In this document: positions 44,576 to 51,843 of the stretch, in pieces
Layout of the letters: every line of letters begins with the position of its first letter
Numbering within the stretch: position 1 is the first letter of the stretch
Assembly: GCF_001905905.1 (NCBI RefSeq)
Contig: NZ_LIVT01000004.1
Coordinates: 255,970-319,969, forward strand
Origin: Streptomyces sp. CB02366
GTDB taxonomy: Bacteria; Actinomycetota; Actinomycetes; Streptomycetales; Streptomycetaceae
DNA: 64,000 bases
Direction of reading: 5' to 3'
Notes under the pieces: generated by a model
Databases searched by the model: none
What the model saw: only the letters and a program-made list of their open reading frames with translations
What the model was told of the DNA's origin: nothing
Translations under genes and position numbers: made by a program

Positions 44576-44581
44576 TACGAT
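44576..44581 (+). promoter_or_regulatory. Candidate -10 box, DUF4126 gene (leaderless)
   Basis: TACGAT ends seven bases before the ATG and no ribosome-binding site is seen. Confidence 0.45.
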
Positions 44582-44588
44582 CGGCGGC

Positions 44589-45227
44589 ATGTCGGTCATC
44601 CCCCTGGTGTTCACCAGCGGCTGGGCGAGCGGGATCAACGCGTACGCGGTGGTCCTGCTGCTCGGCCTGTTCGGCGCGACCGGCGTCGGTGACGAGGTGC
44701 CCGCCGCCCTCCAGCGCACCGACGTGCTGGTCGTGGCCGGGGTGCTGTTCCTCTGCGAGGCGGTCGCGGACAAGATCCCCTACGTGGACTCCGTGTGGGA
44801 CACGGCGCACACCGTGATCCGGCCGGTGGCCGGGGCGGTGGTGGCCGCGCTGCTGGCCGGGGAGAGCGGTTCGCTGCCGGAGGTGGCGGCCGGCGCGATC
44901 GGCGGGTCCACGGCGCTGGTGAGCCATCTGGTGAAGGCCGGGACGCGGATGGCCGTCAACACCTCCCCGGAACCGTTCAGCAACATCGGGATGAGCGTCG
45001 TCGAGGACCTCGGGGTCGCCGGGGTGGTCACCTTCGCGGTCTTCAACCCGGTGGCGGCCGCCGTGATCGCGGCCGTGCTGCTGGTGCTCGGCGTCGTCGT
45101 CGTGCTCTTCCTCGCCTCCCGGATCCGCCGCTTCCTGCGCCGCCGGGCCGAGCGGCGGCAGGAGAGGCGCCCGACCGGGGCGGACGGGCCCCGGCCTCCC
45201 GGCCGAACCCCCGGGGCCGGTCGGTAA
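44589..45227 (+). CDS. DUF4126 membrane protein
   Basis: A 212-residue protein with about five hydrophobic segments (near 18-32, 46-60, 80-95, 138-160 and 160-180) and a basic Arg-rich C-terminal tail. The pattern GWASGINAYAVVLLLGLFG at the N terminus, PYVDSVWDTAHTVIRPVAGA and FSNIGMSVVEDL identifies DUF4126. Function unknown. The gene precedes the FAD oxidoreductase by ten bases on the same strand, although that gene also has its own -10-like sequence. Confidence 0.88.
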   Translation: MSVIPLVFTSGWASGINAYAVVLLLGLFGATGVGDEVPAALQRTDVLVVAGVLFLCEAVADKIPYVDSVWDTAHTVIRPVAGAVVAALLAGESGSLPEVAAGAIGGSTALVSHLVKAGTRMAVNTSPEPFSNIGMSVVEDLGVAGVVTFAVFNPVAAAVIAAVLLVLGVVVVLFLASRIRRFLRRRAERRQERRPTGADGPRPPGRTPGAGR

Positions 45228-45230
45228 AGT
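45225..45230 (+). promoter_or_regulatory. Candidate -10 box, FAD oxidoreductase gene (leaderless)
   Basis: TAAAGT ends seven bases before the ATG. It overlaps the DUF4126 stop codon. Confidence 0.4.
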
Positions 45231-45237
45231 CACCGGC

Positions 45238-46752
45238 ATGGCACGCATTGCGGTGATCGGCGCCGGTACGGGCGCCATGGCGGCGGCAGCCCGGCTCGCC
45301 GTCGCGGGCGAGAAGGTGACGGTCTACGAGCGGTCCGCGAGCTACGGCGGCTCGGTCGGCCGTCATGAGCACGAGGGCTTCGTCTTCGACACCGGGCCCG
45401 GGCTGCTGCACCTGCCCGCCGTCCAGCGCGACCTCTTCGTGAAGACCGGCAAGGAGTCCCTGGAGCAGTGCGTGACGCTGGTCCAGGTCGATCCGGCGAG
45501 CCGCCACCTCTTCGCGGACGGCACGGCCCTCTCCCTGCCCAACGCCTCCCGGGCCGGGGTGGCCGCCGCCCTGGACGGGTCGCTGGGCGCGGGCTCCGGG
45601 GCGCGCTGGAATGACTTCATGGACCGGGCCCGGGACGCCTGGGACCGCTCGCGGCGGCCGCTCCTGGAGGAGCCCCTGCGGCCGGACCACCACGTGCTGG
45701 GGCGCGATCCGTACCCGGCGGTCCGGCAGCGCCGGCTGCTGCGCCCGGCCCGGCGGGCGGACACGGTCGCGGAGATCGGCGCGGGGGAGCTGGCGGACGC
45801 CCGGCTGGCGGCCCTGCTCGACGGGTACGCCCTCGCCCACGGCCTGGACCCGCGCACCGCCCCCGCGAGCGCCGCGCTGCTGCCGTACATGGAGCAGACC
45901 TTCGGCAGCTGGTACGTGAGGGGCGGGATGCGTGAGCTGGCCCGCGCGGTGTACGAGCGGTGCGTGGCCCGCCGGGTGCGGTTCGTCTTCGGGGCCGAGG
46001 TGGTCCGGATCGTCGAGAAGGACGGCCGGGCGGCGGGCGTGGAGCTGGCGGACGGCGAGGTGGCCGAGGCCGACCGGGTGGTGCTCGGGGTCCGGCCGCG
46101 CCCGGGGCTGGTGCCGGATCGGCAGGTGTGGGGCGCGGACGACGTGAGGGTCCGCCCGGGTCCGGGCGCGGGCGCGGCGGGCCGGTTCACGGTGCTGCTG
46201 TCGCTGCGCGGGGGCCGGGAGCCGGAGGCGGTGCACCGGACCGTGGTGCACAGCGCCCGGGGGGCGGCGGAGCAGGAGGCCGTGTTCGGGGGCCGGGTCG
46301 CCGCGCACCCCACGGTGACGGTGCTGCGGCCCGACGACCCGGCGACCCGGCCCGACGCGGAGCACGAGGCGGTGACGCTCACCGCGACGGTGGCCCCGCA
46401 GGGGCCGGTGGACTGGCGGGACGCGGAGGTCCGGCGGCGGTTCGCGGACGTCCTGGTGGAGAGGGCGGCGGCGGTCGTTCCCGGGCTGCGGGAGCGGATC
46501 CTGCACACGGAGGTCCGCACCCCCGCGCACACCGAGGCGGAGACGGGGGCGGAGGGCGGTGCGGTGCCGCCGCCCGCGCTGGCCGGGGCGGCGGGGGCGT
46601 ACCTGCACCCGGGCAACTCCACCCGGCTGCCGGGGCTGTATCTCGCGGGCGGCTGGGCGCACCCGGGCGGCGGGCTCGCGCACGCCGGGATGTCGGGGAC
46701 GCTGGTGGCCGGGCTCGTGGTGGAGGGCGACGGCTTCCGGGGCTCCCGCTGA
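45238..46752 (+). CDS. FAD-dependent oxidoreductase (phytoene desaturase / amine oxidase-like)
   Basis: A 504-residue flavoprotein. The N-terminal dinucleotide-binding loop is IAVIGAGTGAMAAAARLA, with VTVYERSASYGGSVG as the second FAD contact and FDTGPGLLHLP after it, the layout of CrtI/NAD(P)-binding amine-oxidase relatives. The C-terminal FAD block is LPGLYLAGGWAHPGGGLAHAGMSG. No carotenoid genes are near, so a role in carotenoid synthesis is not supported; the substrate is unknown. A 36-bp palindrome follows the gene. Confidence 0.85.
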   Translation: MARIAVIGAGTGAMAAAARLAVAGEKVTVYERSASYGGSVGRHEHEGFVFDTGPGLLHLPAVQRDLFVKTGKESLEQCVTLVQVDPASRHLFADGTALSLPNASRAGVAAALDGSLGAGSGARWNDFMDRARDAWDRSRRPLLEEPLRPDHHVLGRDPYPAVRQRRLLRPARRADTVAEIGAGELADARLAALLDGYALAHGLDPRTAPASAALLPYMEQTFGSWYVRGGMRELARAVYERCVARRVRFVFGAEVVRIVEKDGRAAGVELADGEVAEADRVVLGVRPRPGLVPDRQVWGADDVRVRPGPGAGAAGRFTVLLSLRGGREPEAVHRTVVHSARGAAEQEAVFGGRVAAHPTVTVLRPDDPATRPDAEHEAVTLTATVAPQGPVDWRDAEVRRRFADVLVERAAAVVPGLRERILHTEVRTPAHTEAETGAEGGAVPPPALAGAAGAYLHPGNSTRLPGLYLAGGWAHPGGGLAHAGMSGTLVAGLVVEGDGFRGSR

Positions 46753-46806
46753 GGTTCCCGGCCCGCCGGGGGCTCCGGCGCCCGCCTCGCGCCGGGTGTA
46801 CGCGTT

Positions 46807-46842
46807 GCGCCGCCGGCCGGGACCGGTCCCGGCCGGCGGCGC
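46807..46842. terminator. 36-bp perfect palindrome, probable bidirectional terminator
   Basis: Every base pairs about the centre ACCGGT, with no unpaired loop in the DNA. It lies between two convergent genes, only eight bases from the stop codon at 46850. Confidence 0.75.
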
Positions 46843-46849
46843 CGTCCGT

Positions 46850-47722
46850 TCAGTAGCGGTACTGCTCGTTCTGGCCGGTGTCGTAGCCGTTGCCGTACGG
46901 GGTGGGCCCGGCGGGCTGTTCCGGCGGCATCGGGGGGTACTGCTCGGCGTCGCGCTGCTGCGGAACCCAGACGCCGCCGGGCGGGGTGTCCGCGGCGTAC
47001 TGCTCCGACCCGTAGCCCTGGTGGTAGGGGTCGGCGTGGCTCTGCCGGCCGCCCTGGCCGTCGTCGCCGTAACCGCCGTAGGAGGGGGCCCCGTTGGTGG
47101 GGCCGATGTACGGGTCGGAGTAGGCGGCGTAGCTCTGCGGGTCGGAGCCGTAGTCGTACGTTCCGGCGTAGGGGTCCTGGGCCGGCTGCTGTGCGTAGCC
47201 GCTGTAGGAGTCGTACGCGGCGTACTGCGGCGGGGCCTCGAAGGCGGAGTCCTGGCCGCCGCCGGTGTCGTAGTCGGAGGCCCCGTGGACGCCGTACCGG
47301 CCGGTGTCGGCGGGCATCGCCTGCGTCTCGTGGAGGGGCGGGGCGGCCGGGGACGCGTCGTGCCCGGCGGGCTCCCCCTCCGAGACCTCCAGCCCGGAGA
47401 CCTCCAGGGTGGGCTCCTTCGTCGCGGCTCCCTTGCCGCCCGCCCTGCGGCGGCGGCTCTCCCCCGGATTGCCGCCCAGGGACCACCCGGTGGAGAAGCC
47501 GCGCCGGAAGGACAGCGTCACGAAGGTCTGGCCGGTGGCGAAGGCGAGCGTCCCGATGACGATGACCGGGACCGAGGAGAGCAGCACCCCGGCCACCACG
47601 CCGAGGAACCCCGCGAAGGCGAGGAGCCGCCAGCGCAGTCGCGCCTTGTACTGCAGAAGCACCTCGCCCAGCAGCCACAGGGCCACCAGACCGAATGCGA
47701 TGTAGAGGACCGTCCAGCCCAC
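46850..47722 (-). CDS. Membrane protein with Tyr/Gly/Gln-rich disordered tail
   Basis: A 290-residue protein of unknown function. Two or three hydrophobic segments are at about 5-25, 33-52 and 53-70. From about 85 the chain is low-complexity: first basic and Glu-rich, then (135-290) dominated by Tyr, Gly, Gln, Pro, Ser and Asp with irregular repeats such as YDSYSGY, DPYAGTYDYG and APSYGGYGDDG. GTG 47722 has a GGAGGGGG site. It is 49 bases downstream of metF on the same strand and may be read from the metF promoter. Confidence 0.8.
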   Translation of the reverse strand: MGWTVLYIAFGLVALWLLGEVLLQYKARLRWRLLAFAGFLGVVAGVLLSSVPVIVIGTLAFATGQTFVTLSFRRGFSTGWSLGGNPGESRRRRAGGKGAATKEPTLEVSGLEVSEGEPAGHDASPAAPPLHETQAMPADTGRYGVHGASDYDTGGGQDSAFEAPPQYAAYDSYSGYAQQPAQDPYAGTYDYGSDPQSYAAYSDPYIGPTNGAPSYGGYGDDGQGGRQSHADPYHQGYGSEQYAADTPPGGVWVPQQRDAEQYPPMPPEQPAGPTPYGNGYDTGQNEQYRY

Positions 47723-47771
47723 GCCCGCCCCCTCCTGCGGCCGTAGCCGCGTCGGCGGCGGGTACGACCGG

Positions 47772-48689
47772 TCACGACTGCTTGTGCAGTCCGAGTTTCT
47801 CGTAGATTTCGAGCGTAGCCGTCGAGTTGTTGAGCGTGATGAAGTGCAGTCCGGGCACACCCTCGGACAGCAGCTCCGCGCAGAACTCCGTTGCGAACTC
47901 GATGCCAATGGAGCGTACAGCGGCCGGATCGTCCTTGGCGGCGAGGATGCGCTCTTTCAGCGGCTCGGGCACGGTCGCGTTGCTGAGCTGGGAGAACTTT
48001 TCCAATTGCTTGACGCTGGTGAGGGGCATGACTTCGGGGATCACCGGGGTGTCGCAACCCGCCGCGACCACGCGGTCACGCATGCGGAGGTAGTCCTGCG
48101 GGCGGAAGAACATCTGGGTGATCGCGTAGTCCGCGCCCGCCCGGCACTTGTCGACGAAATGTCCGATGTCCGTCTCCCAGTCGGTGGACCGGGGGTGCAT
48201 TTCGGGAAAGGCCGCGACGCCGACGCAGAAGTCGCCCGCCTCCTTGATGAGCCGCACCAGGTCGGCCGCGTACTTCACGCCCTGCGGGTGCTCGATCCAC
48301 TCGCCCATCGGGTCGCCCGGCGGGTCGCCGCGGACGGCGAGGATGTTCCTGATGCCCGCGTCCGCGTACTGGCCGACCATGTTGCGCAGTTCGGCGACCG
48401 AGTGGTCGACCGCGGTGAGGTGGGCGACGGGGGTGAGGGTGGAGTCCGCCGCGATCTCCTGGGTGGCCTTGACCGTCCCGGCGCGGGTGGAGCCGCCGGC
48501 GCCGTAGGTCACGGAGACGAAGCTCGGGCGGACCGCCTCGACCCGGCGCAGCGCGTTCCAGAGGTTCCGCTCGCCCTTCTCCGTCTTGGGCGCCCAGAAC
48601 TCGAAGGAGTACGACGTCTTGCCGGTCGCTAGCAGGTCACGCACGGTGCGCGCGTGATCCGTCCTGGTGGAGGGTGTGCCGAGGGCCAT
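47772..48689 (-). CDS. metF: 5,10-methylenetetrahydrofolate reductase
   Basis: A 305-residue FAD-binding TIM-barrel enzyme that makes 5-methyltetrahydrofolate for methionine synthesis. SFEFWAPKTEKGERNLW near the N terminus carries the catalytic Glu; FVSVTYGAGGSTR, NILAVRGDPPG and the FAD-binding AGADYAITQMFF block are conserved. The minus-strand TAACCT ends six bases before the ATG and no ribosome-binding site is present, so the message may be leaderless. thiE lies upstream on the same strand. Confidence 0.96.
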   Translation of the reverse strand: MALGTPSTRTDHARTVRDLLATGKTSYSFEFWAPKTEKGERNLWNALRRVEAVRPSFVSVTYGAGGSTRAGTVKATQEIAADSTLTPVAHLTAVDHSVAELRNMVGQYADAGIRNILAVRGDPPGDPMGEWIEHPQGVKYAADLVRLIKEAGDFCVGVAAFPEMHPRSTDWETDIGHFVDKCRAGADYAITQMFFRPQDYLRMRDRVVAAGCDTPVIPEVMPLTSVKQLEKFSQLSNATVPEPLKERILAAKDDPAAVRSIGIEFATEFCAELLSEGVPGLHFITLNNSTATLEIYEKLGLHKQS

Positions 48690-48695
48690 GAGGGG

Positions 48696-48701
48696 AGGTT
48701 A
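48696..48701 (-). promoter_or_regulatory. Candidate -10 box, metF (leaderless)
   Basis: On the minus strand TAACCT ends six bases before the metF ATG. Confidence 0.45.
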
Positions 48702-48813
48702 ACCAGCGCGTGGACGCTCCCCCAACCGGAGCGGGGAACTTTGTCTCGTTTTGCCGGACTGTTGTCCAGTCCTCGGACAGCATCCCGGGACGTGCGCCGC
48801 CGACGGGCGGGTC

Positions 48814-49464
48814 TCAGAGCGACCGCGCCCGGATGCGGCGGGCCAGTTCGGCGGTGGCGGCTGCCGGGTCGGCGGCCTCGGTGAGGGCCCGGACGACGAC
48901 GACGCGGCGGGCTCCGGCGTCCAGCACCTGGTCCAGGTTGCCCGCGTCGATCCCGCCGATCGCGAACCAGGGGCGCGGCTGGTCGAGCGAGGCCGCGTAG
49001 CGCACGAGGCCGAGGCCGGGGGCGTGGCGGCCGGGCTTGGTGGGGGTGGGCCAGCAGGGGCCGGTGCAGAAGTAGTCCACGCCGTCCTGGGCGACGGCCG
49101 CGTCGACCTCCGCCTCGGCGTGCGTGGAGCGGCCGACGATCCGGTCGGCGCCGATGATCGCGCGGGCCGCGGGGACCGGCAGGTCGCCCTGGCCGAGGTG
49201 GAAGACGTCGGCGCCGACGGCGTGGGCGACGTCGGCACGGTCGTTCACCGCGAGGAGCTTGCCGTGCCGACGGCAGGCGTCGGCGAACACCGCGAGGTGC
49301 TCCAGCTCCTCGGCGGCCTCCATGCCCTTGTCCCGGAGCTGGACGATGTCGACGCCGGAGGCGAGCACCGCGTCCAGGAAGGCGGGCAGGTCGCCCCGGT
49401 CCTTGCGGGCGTCCGTGCAGAGGTAGAGCCGGGCGTCGGACAGCTGCTCGCGGATCGTGGACAT
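48814..49464 (-). CDS. thiE: Thiamine-phosphate synthase
   Basis: A 216-residue TIM-barrel enzyme joining the pyrimidine and thiazole halves of thiamine to thiamine phosphate. VDIVQLRDKGM (diphosphate binding), LAVNDRADVA and the FHLGQGDLPV block are conserved, as is the GRSTHAEAEV glycine loop and the C-terminal AIGGIDAGN phosphate site. ATG 49464 has a GGGGGAG site. It lies 2.4 kb from the TPP-riboswitch-controlled thiOSG operon on the other strand; no riboswitch is seen in front of thiE itself. Confidence 0.95.
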   Translation of the reverse strand: MSTIREQLSDARLYLCTDARKDRGDLPAFLDAVLASGVDIVQLRDKGMEAAEELEHLAVFADACRRHGKLLAVNDRADVAHAVGADVFHLGQGDLPVPAARAIIGADRIVGRSTHAEAEVDAAVAQDGVDYFCTGPCWPTPTKPGRHAPGLGLVRYAASLDQPRPWFAIGGIDAGNLDQVLDAGARRVVVVRALTEAADPAAATAELARRIRARSL

Positions 49465-49490
49465 CGGTGGCGCTCCCCCGTGGTCGTGAC

Positions 49491-49523
49491 GGTGCACGGG
49501 CCGCGTCGAACGGCCCGTGCACC
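49491..49523 (-). terminator. Terminator after the Rv2175c-like gene
   Basis: A perfect 13-bp stem GGTGCACGGGCCG / CGGCCCGTGCACC with a seven-base loop, located between the gene ending at 49541 and thiE. Confidence 0.75.
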
Positions 49524-49540
49524 GCTTCCTGTCGGATCGG

Positions 49541-49906
49541 TCAGACGGCGAGCGCCTGGGCGCGGCGCTTCACCTCCGTCCCGCGATTCTCGCTCAGCGC
49601 CTGCGCGGGGGTGCCGGGCAGGGTCGGGTCGGGGGTGAAGAGCCACTCCAGCATCTCTTCGTCGGAGAAGCCGTCGTCCCTCAGGAGGGTCAGGGTGCCG
49701 GAGAGGCCCTTGACCACCTTGTCGCCGTCGATGAAGGCGGCGGGCACCTGGAGCGTCCGGTTCTCCCCGCGGCGCACGGCGATGAGCTGGCCCTCCTTGA
49801 CCAGCTGGCGCACGCGCGTCACCTCGACGCCGAGCATTTCGGCGATGTCGGGAAGGTGGAGCCAGGCAGGGACGAGAGCATCGGTCTTTGCGTCAATCTC
49901 GGTCAC
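49541..49906 (-). CDS. Rv2175c-like winged-helix DNA-binding protein
   Basis: A 121-residue protein similar to Rv2175c of Mycobacterium tuberculosis. It has a winged-helix segment (LPDIAEMLGVEVTRVRQLVKEGQLIAVRRGENRTLQVPAAF, residues 18-58) and a C-terminal helical part. The mycobacterial protein is a DNA-binding substrate of the kinase PknL, encoded next to it. Here a PASTA kinase lies 4.4 kb away, with thiamine genes between. In Rv2175c an N-terminal Thr is phosphorylated; Thr2 and Thr8 are present here. The target genes are unknown. Confidence 0.82.
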   Translation of the reverse strand: MTEIDAKTDALVPAWLHLPDIAEMLGVEVTRVRQLVKEGQLIAVRRGENRTLQVPAAFIDGDKVVKGLSGTLTLLRDDGFSDEEMLEWLFTPDPTLPGTPAQALSENRGTEVKRRAQALAV

Positions 49907-50008
49907 GAGGACAAGCGTGCCATCCAGGACCGACAGCCGGTAGCCGGGCCCGACCGTACGGGGGCGGGGACGCGGCGGGCCGGTGGCCGTCCGGCGGGGC
50001 GGCCCCCC

Positions 50009-51244
50009 TCAGAGGGCGGCGGACTTCAGGGGTACGGCGGGGTCGGCGGCCTTCTCCGGATCGAGGGCGGCCCCCGACTCGATGAGCCTGCGCCCCTGGG
50101 CGAGATCGCGCGGGCGGCCCACGGCCAGCACGGCGACCAGCGCGCCCTCGCGCAGCCAGCACACCGACCAGGCCGGGTCCGCCCCGTCGCCGCGCCACAG
50201 CAGGGTGTCGGCGTCCGCGTGGTGGCCGGCGTACTGGACGAAGCGCCCGAACTGCTCGGACCAGAAGTACGGGACGGGGTCGTGGACGGGCAGCGGCGCG
50301 CCGGTCCCGGCGGCCGTGATCGAGGCGGCGGCGGTGCGCGGGCCCTGGAGCGCGTTGTCCCAGTGATGGACCAGGAGGCGGGCGCCGTAGCGGGCGGAGG
50401 GGAAGGAGGCGCAGTCCCCGACCGCGTACACGTCGGGCAGCGAGGTGCGCAGCGCGCTGTCGGCGGTGACCGAGCCGTCCGGGCCGAGCGCGACCCCGGA
50501 GCCGGCCAGCCACCCGGTGGCGGGGCGCGCGCCGATGCCGACGACCACGGCCCCGGCGGGCAGCGCCCGGCCGTCCGCGAGGACGACGGCTCCCTCCTCG
50601 ACGCGGTCGACCCGGGCGCCGGTGAGGAGTTCGGCGCCGCTCTCCGCGTACCAGGCGGTCATCGGGGCGGTCACCTCCGCGGGCAGGGTTCCGGCGAGCG
50701 GGCGGGCGGCGGCCTCGACGACGGTGACCGCGCAGCCCGCGGCGCGGGCCGCGGTGGCGAACTCCGCGCCGATCCACCCCGCCCCGACGACGACCACGTC
50801 GTGCTGCCGCTCCAGGACGGGCCGCAGCCGGGCGGCGTCGTCGAGCGTGCACAGCAGATGGACCCCGGGCACGCCCTCGGAGCCGGGCAGGGCGACGGGC
50901 TCCGCGCCGGTCGCGATGATCAGGGCGTCGTAGGGGACGGGTCCGTCGGCGGTGTCCAGCAGGTGGTCGGCGGCGCGCAGGGCGGTGACGTCCAGGCCGA
51001 GGCGCAGGGTGATGTCCAGCGCCTCGAAGTCGACGTCGAACGCGGAGTCCTCGGCCTTGCCCAGCAGCACGGCCTTGGACAGCGGGGGCCGGTCGTAGGG
51101 CTGGTGGGGCTCGGCGCCGATCAGGGTCACGGGCCCGGCGAAGCCCGCCTCGCGCAGGGCGACGGCGCTCTGCACGCCGGCCATGCCCGCTCCGACGATC
51201 ACGACGTTCCGGGCGGGGCTCTTCTCCGTCTGCTGCTCGCTCAC
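50009..51244 (-). CDS. NAD(P)H:ferredoxin reductase-like flavoprotein
   Basis: A 411-residue two-dinucleotide-binding oxidoreductase. NVVIVGAGMAGVQSA binds FAD, YDRPPLSK is typical of putidaredoxin/rhodocoxin reductases, VVVVGAGWIGAEFA is the NAD site and DVYAVGDCASF the second FAD motif. Such enzymes reduce ferredoxins that feed P450s or dioxygenases; no ferredoxin or P450 gene is adjacent, so the partner is unknown. The start GTG 51244 has TAGGGT six bases upstream and an inverted repeat beyond it. Confidence 0.92.
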   Translation of the reverse strand: MSEQQTEKSPARNVVIVGAGMAGVQSAVALREAGFAGPVTLIGAEPHQPYDRPPLSKAVLLGKAEDSAFDVDFEALDITLRLGLDVTALRAADHLLDTADGPVPYDALIIATGAEPVALPGSEGVPGVHLLCTLDDAARLRPVLERQHDVVVVGAGWIGAEFATAARAAGCAVTVVEAAARPLAGTLPAEVTAPMTAWYAESGAELLTGARVDRVEEGAVVLADGRALPAGAVVVGIGARPATGWLAGSGVALGPDGSVTADSALRTSLPDVYAVGDCASFPSARYGARLLVHHWDNALQGPRTAAASITAAGTGAPLPVHDPVPYFWSEQFGRFVQYAGHHADADTLLWRGDGADPAWSVCWLREGALVAVLAVGRPRDLAQGRRLIESGAALDPEKAADPAVPLKSAAL

Positions 51245-51250
51245 CCGTCC

Positions 51251-51277
51251 ACCCTAATCACCTGACAAAGCGTCAGG
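51251..51277 (-). promoter_or_regulatory. Promoter and inverted-repeat operator of the flavoprotein gene
   Basis: On the minus strand TAGGGT (51251-51256) ends six bases before the GTG. The spacer region behind it contains the inverted repeat CCTGAC-N5-GTCAGG (51261-51277), which also overlaps the -35 position. A repressor bound there would block the promoter. Confidence 0.6.
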
Positions 51278-51339
51278 AAGGGGGCCGCCGGAAGGGGTGG
51301 CGCCGGGAGGCGGGCGGGCCGCCGCCAGGACGCCGTCCG

Positions 51340-51681
51340 TCAGGAGGGCAGCTCCTCCACCACGCTGGTCCCGCAGCCCTCCTGGGACTCCCACGCCCAC
51401 CGCTCCTCCAGCCGCACCCTGCCGTCCGGGAGGTCCACGACGGTGGAGAGGCAGTGCCCGGACGAGGTGCTTCCGTCCTGCTTGAGCTGGACGTAGCGGA
51501 AGTCCAGCGCGTCCCCGTGCCGGGTGCCGACGAGATGGCCGCGGACCACGTCGCCGCCCGTGTACTCGGCCCAGATCCGGCCGCCCTCCTCGTGGTACGC
51601 GAACCGGGTGCGGGTTCCGACCTGGCCGGGGGCCTGGTCGGCGACGGGTGCGAGGACGAGTCCGTCGAGCGAACGGGCCAT
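51340..51681 (-). CDS. Small conserved actinobacterial protein
   Basis: A 113-residue beta-rich protein. It starts MARSLDGLVLAP and has repeated G-x-V / R-x-x-G-D patterns (GGDVVRGHLVGTRHGDALDFRYVQL, RVRLEERWAWESQEG). Relatives are widespread in Streptomyces and are often labelled as N-acetylglutamate synthase, for which I see no support: there is no GNAT motif. No function can be assigned. The ATG follows a GGGGAG site, and the gene is divergent from the thiO riboswitch. Confidence 0.7.
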   Translation of the reverse strand: MARSLDGLVLAPVADQAPGQVGTRTRFAYHEEGGRIWAEYTGGDVVRGHLVGTRHGDALDFRYVQLKQDGSTSSGHCLSTVVDLPDGRVRLEERWAWESQEGCGTSVVEELPS

Positions 51682-51739
51682 GGCGGCTGCTCCCCTACTG
51701 GGCGGTGGGCGGCGGGGTTTAGGGTGGCCAAGGTAGAAC

Positions 51740-51833
51740 ACTCGCGGGAGCCCGGACGCACCGGGCTGAGAGGGAGGCTGACCGGCCTCCGACCGTACGA
51801 ACCTGATCCGGGTCATGCCGGCGAAGGGAGGGG
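51740..51833 (+). promoter_or_regulatory. TPP (THI-box) riboswitch
   Basis: The thi-box elements are all present: CTGAGAGGG (51766-51774), ACCTGATCCGGGTCATGCCGGCG (51801-51823) and the closing GAAGGGAGG. The last part is also the ribosome-binding site of thiO, 11-20 bases upstream of its ATG. Thiamine pyrophosphate binding would hide that site, so translational control is likely. A TAGGGT (51720-51725) may be the -10 box of its promoter. Confidence 0.96.
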
Positions 51834-51843
51834 CTGGACACCC

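Larger units (their letters stand above)
44172..44588. other. Intergenic region with terminator and short repeats
   Basis: 417 bases between the TetR and DUF4126 genes. It holds a long hairpin (44257-44314) and three copies of CGTCCCCCGTG (44281, 44331, 44350). The rest is C-rich with no convincing coding frame. GGGTACTCA also occurs twice near 44500-44532. Confidence 0.5.

Noticed and set aside
45238..46752. Carotenoid biosynthesis cluster suggested by the phytoene-desaturase-like FAD protein
   Set aside because: No phytoene synthase, geranylgeranyl diphosphate synthase or cyclase gene is adjacent.
51340..51681. N-acetylglutamate synthase, the label often given to relatives of this small protein
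   Set aside because: No GNAT acetyl-CoA motif or arginine-pathway neighbour is present.
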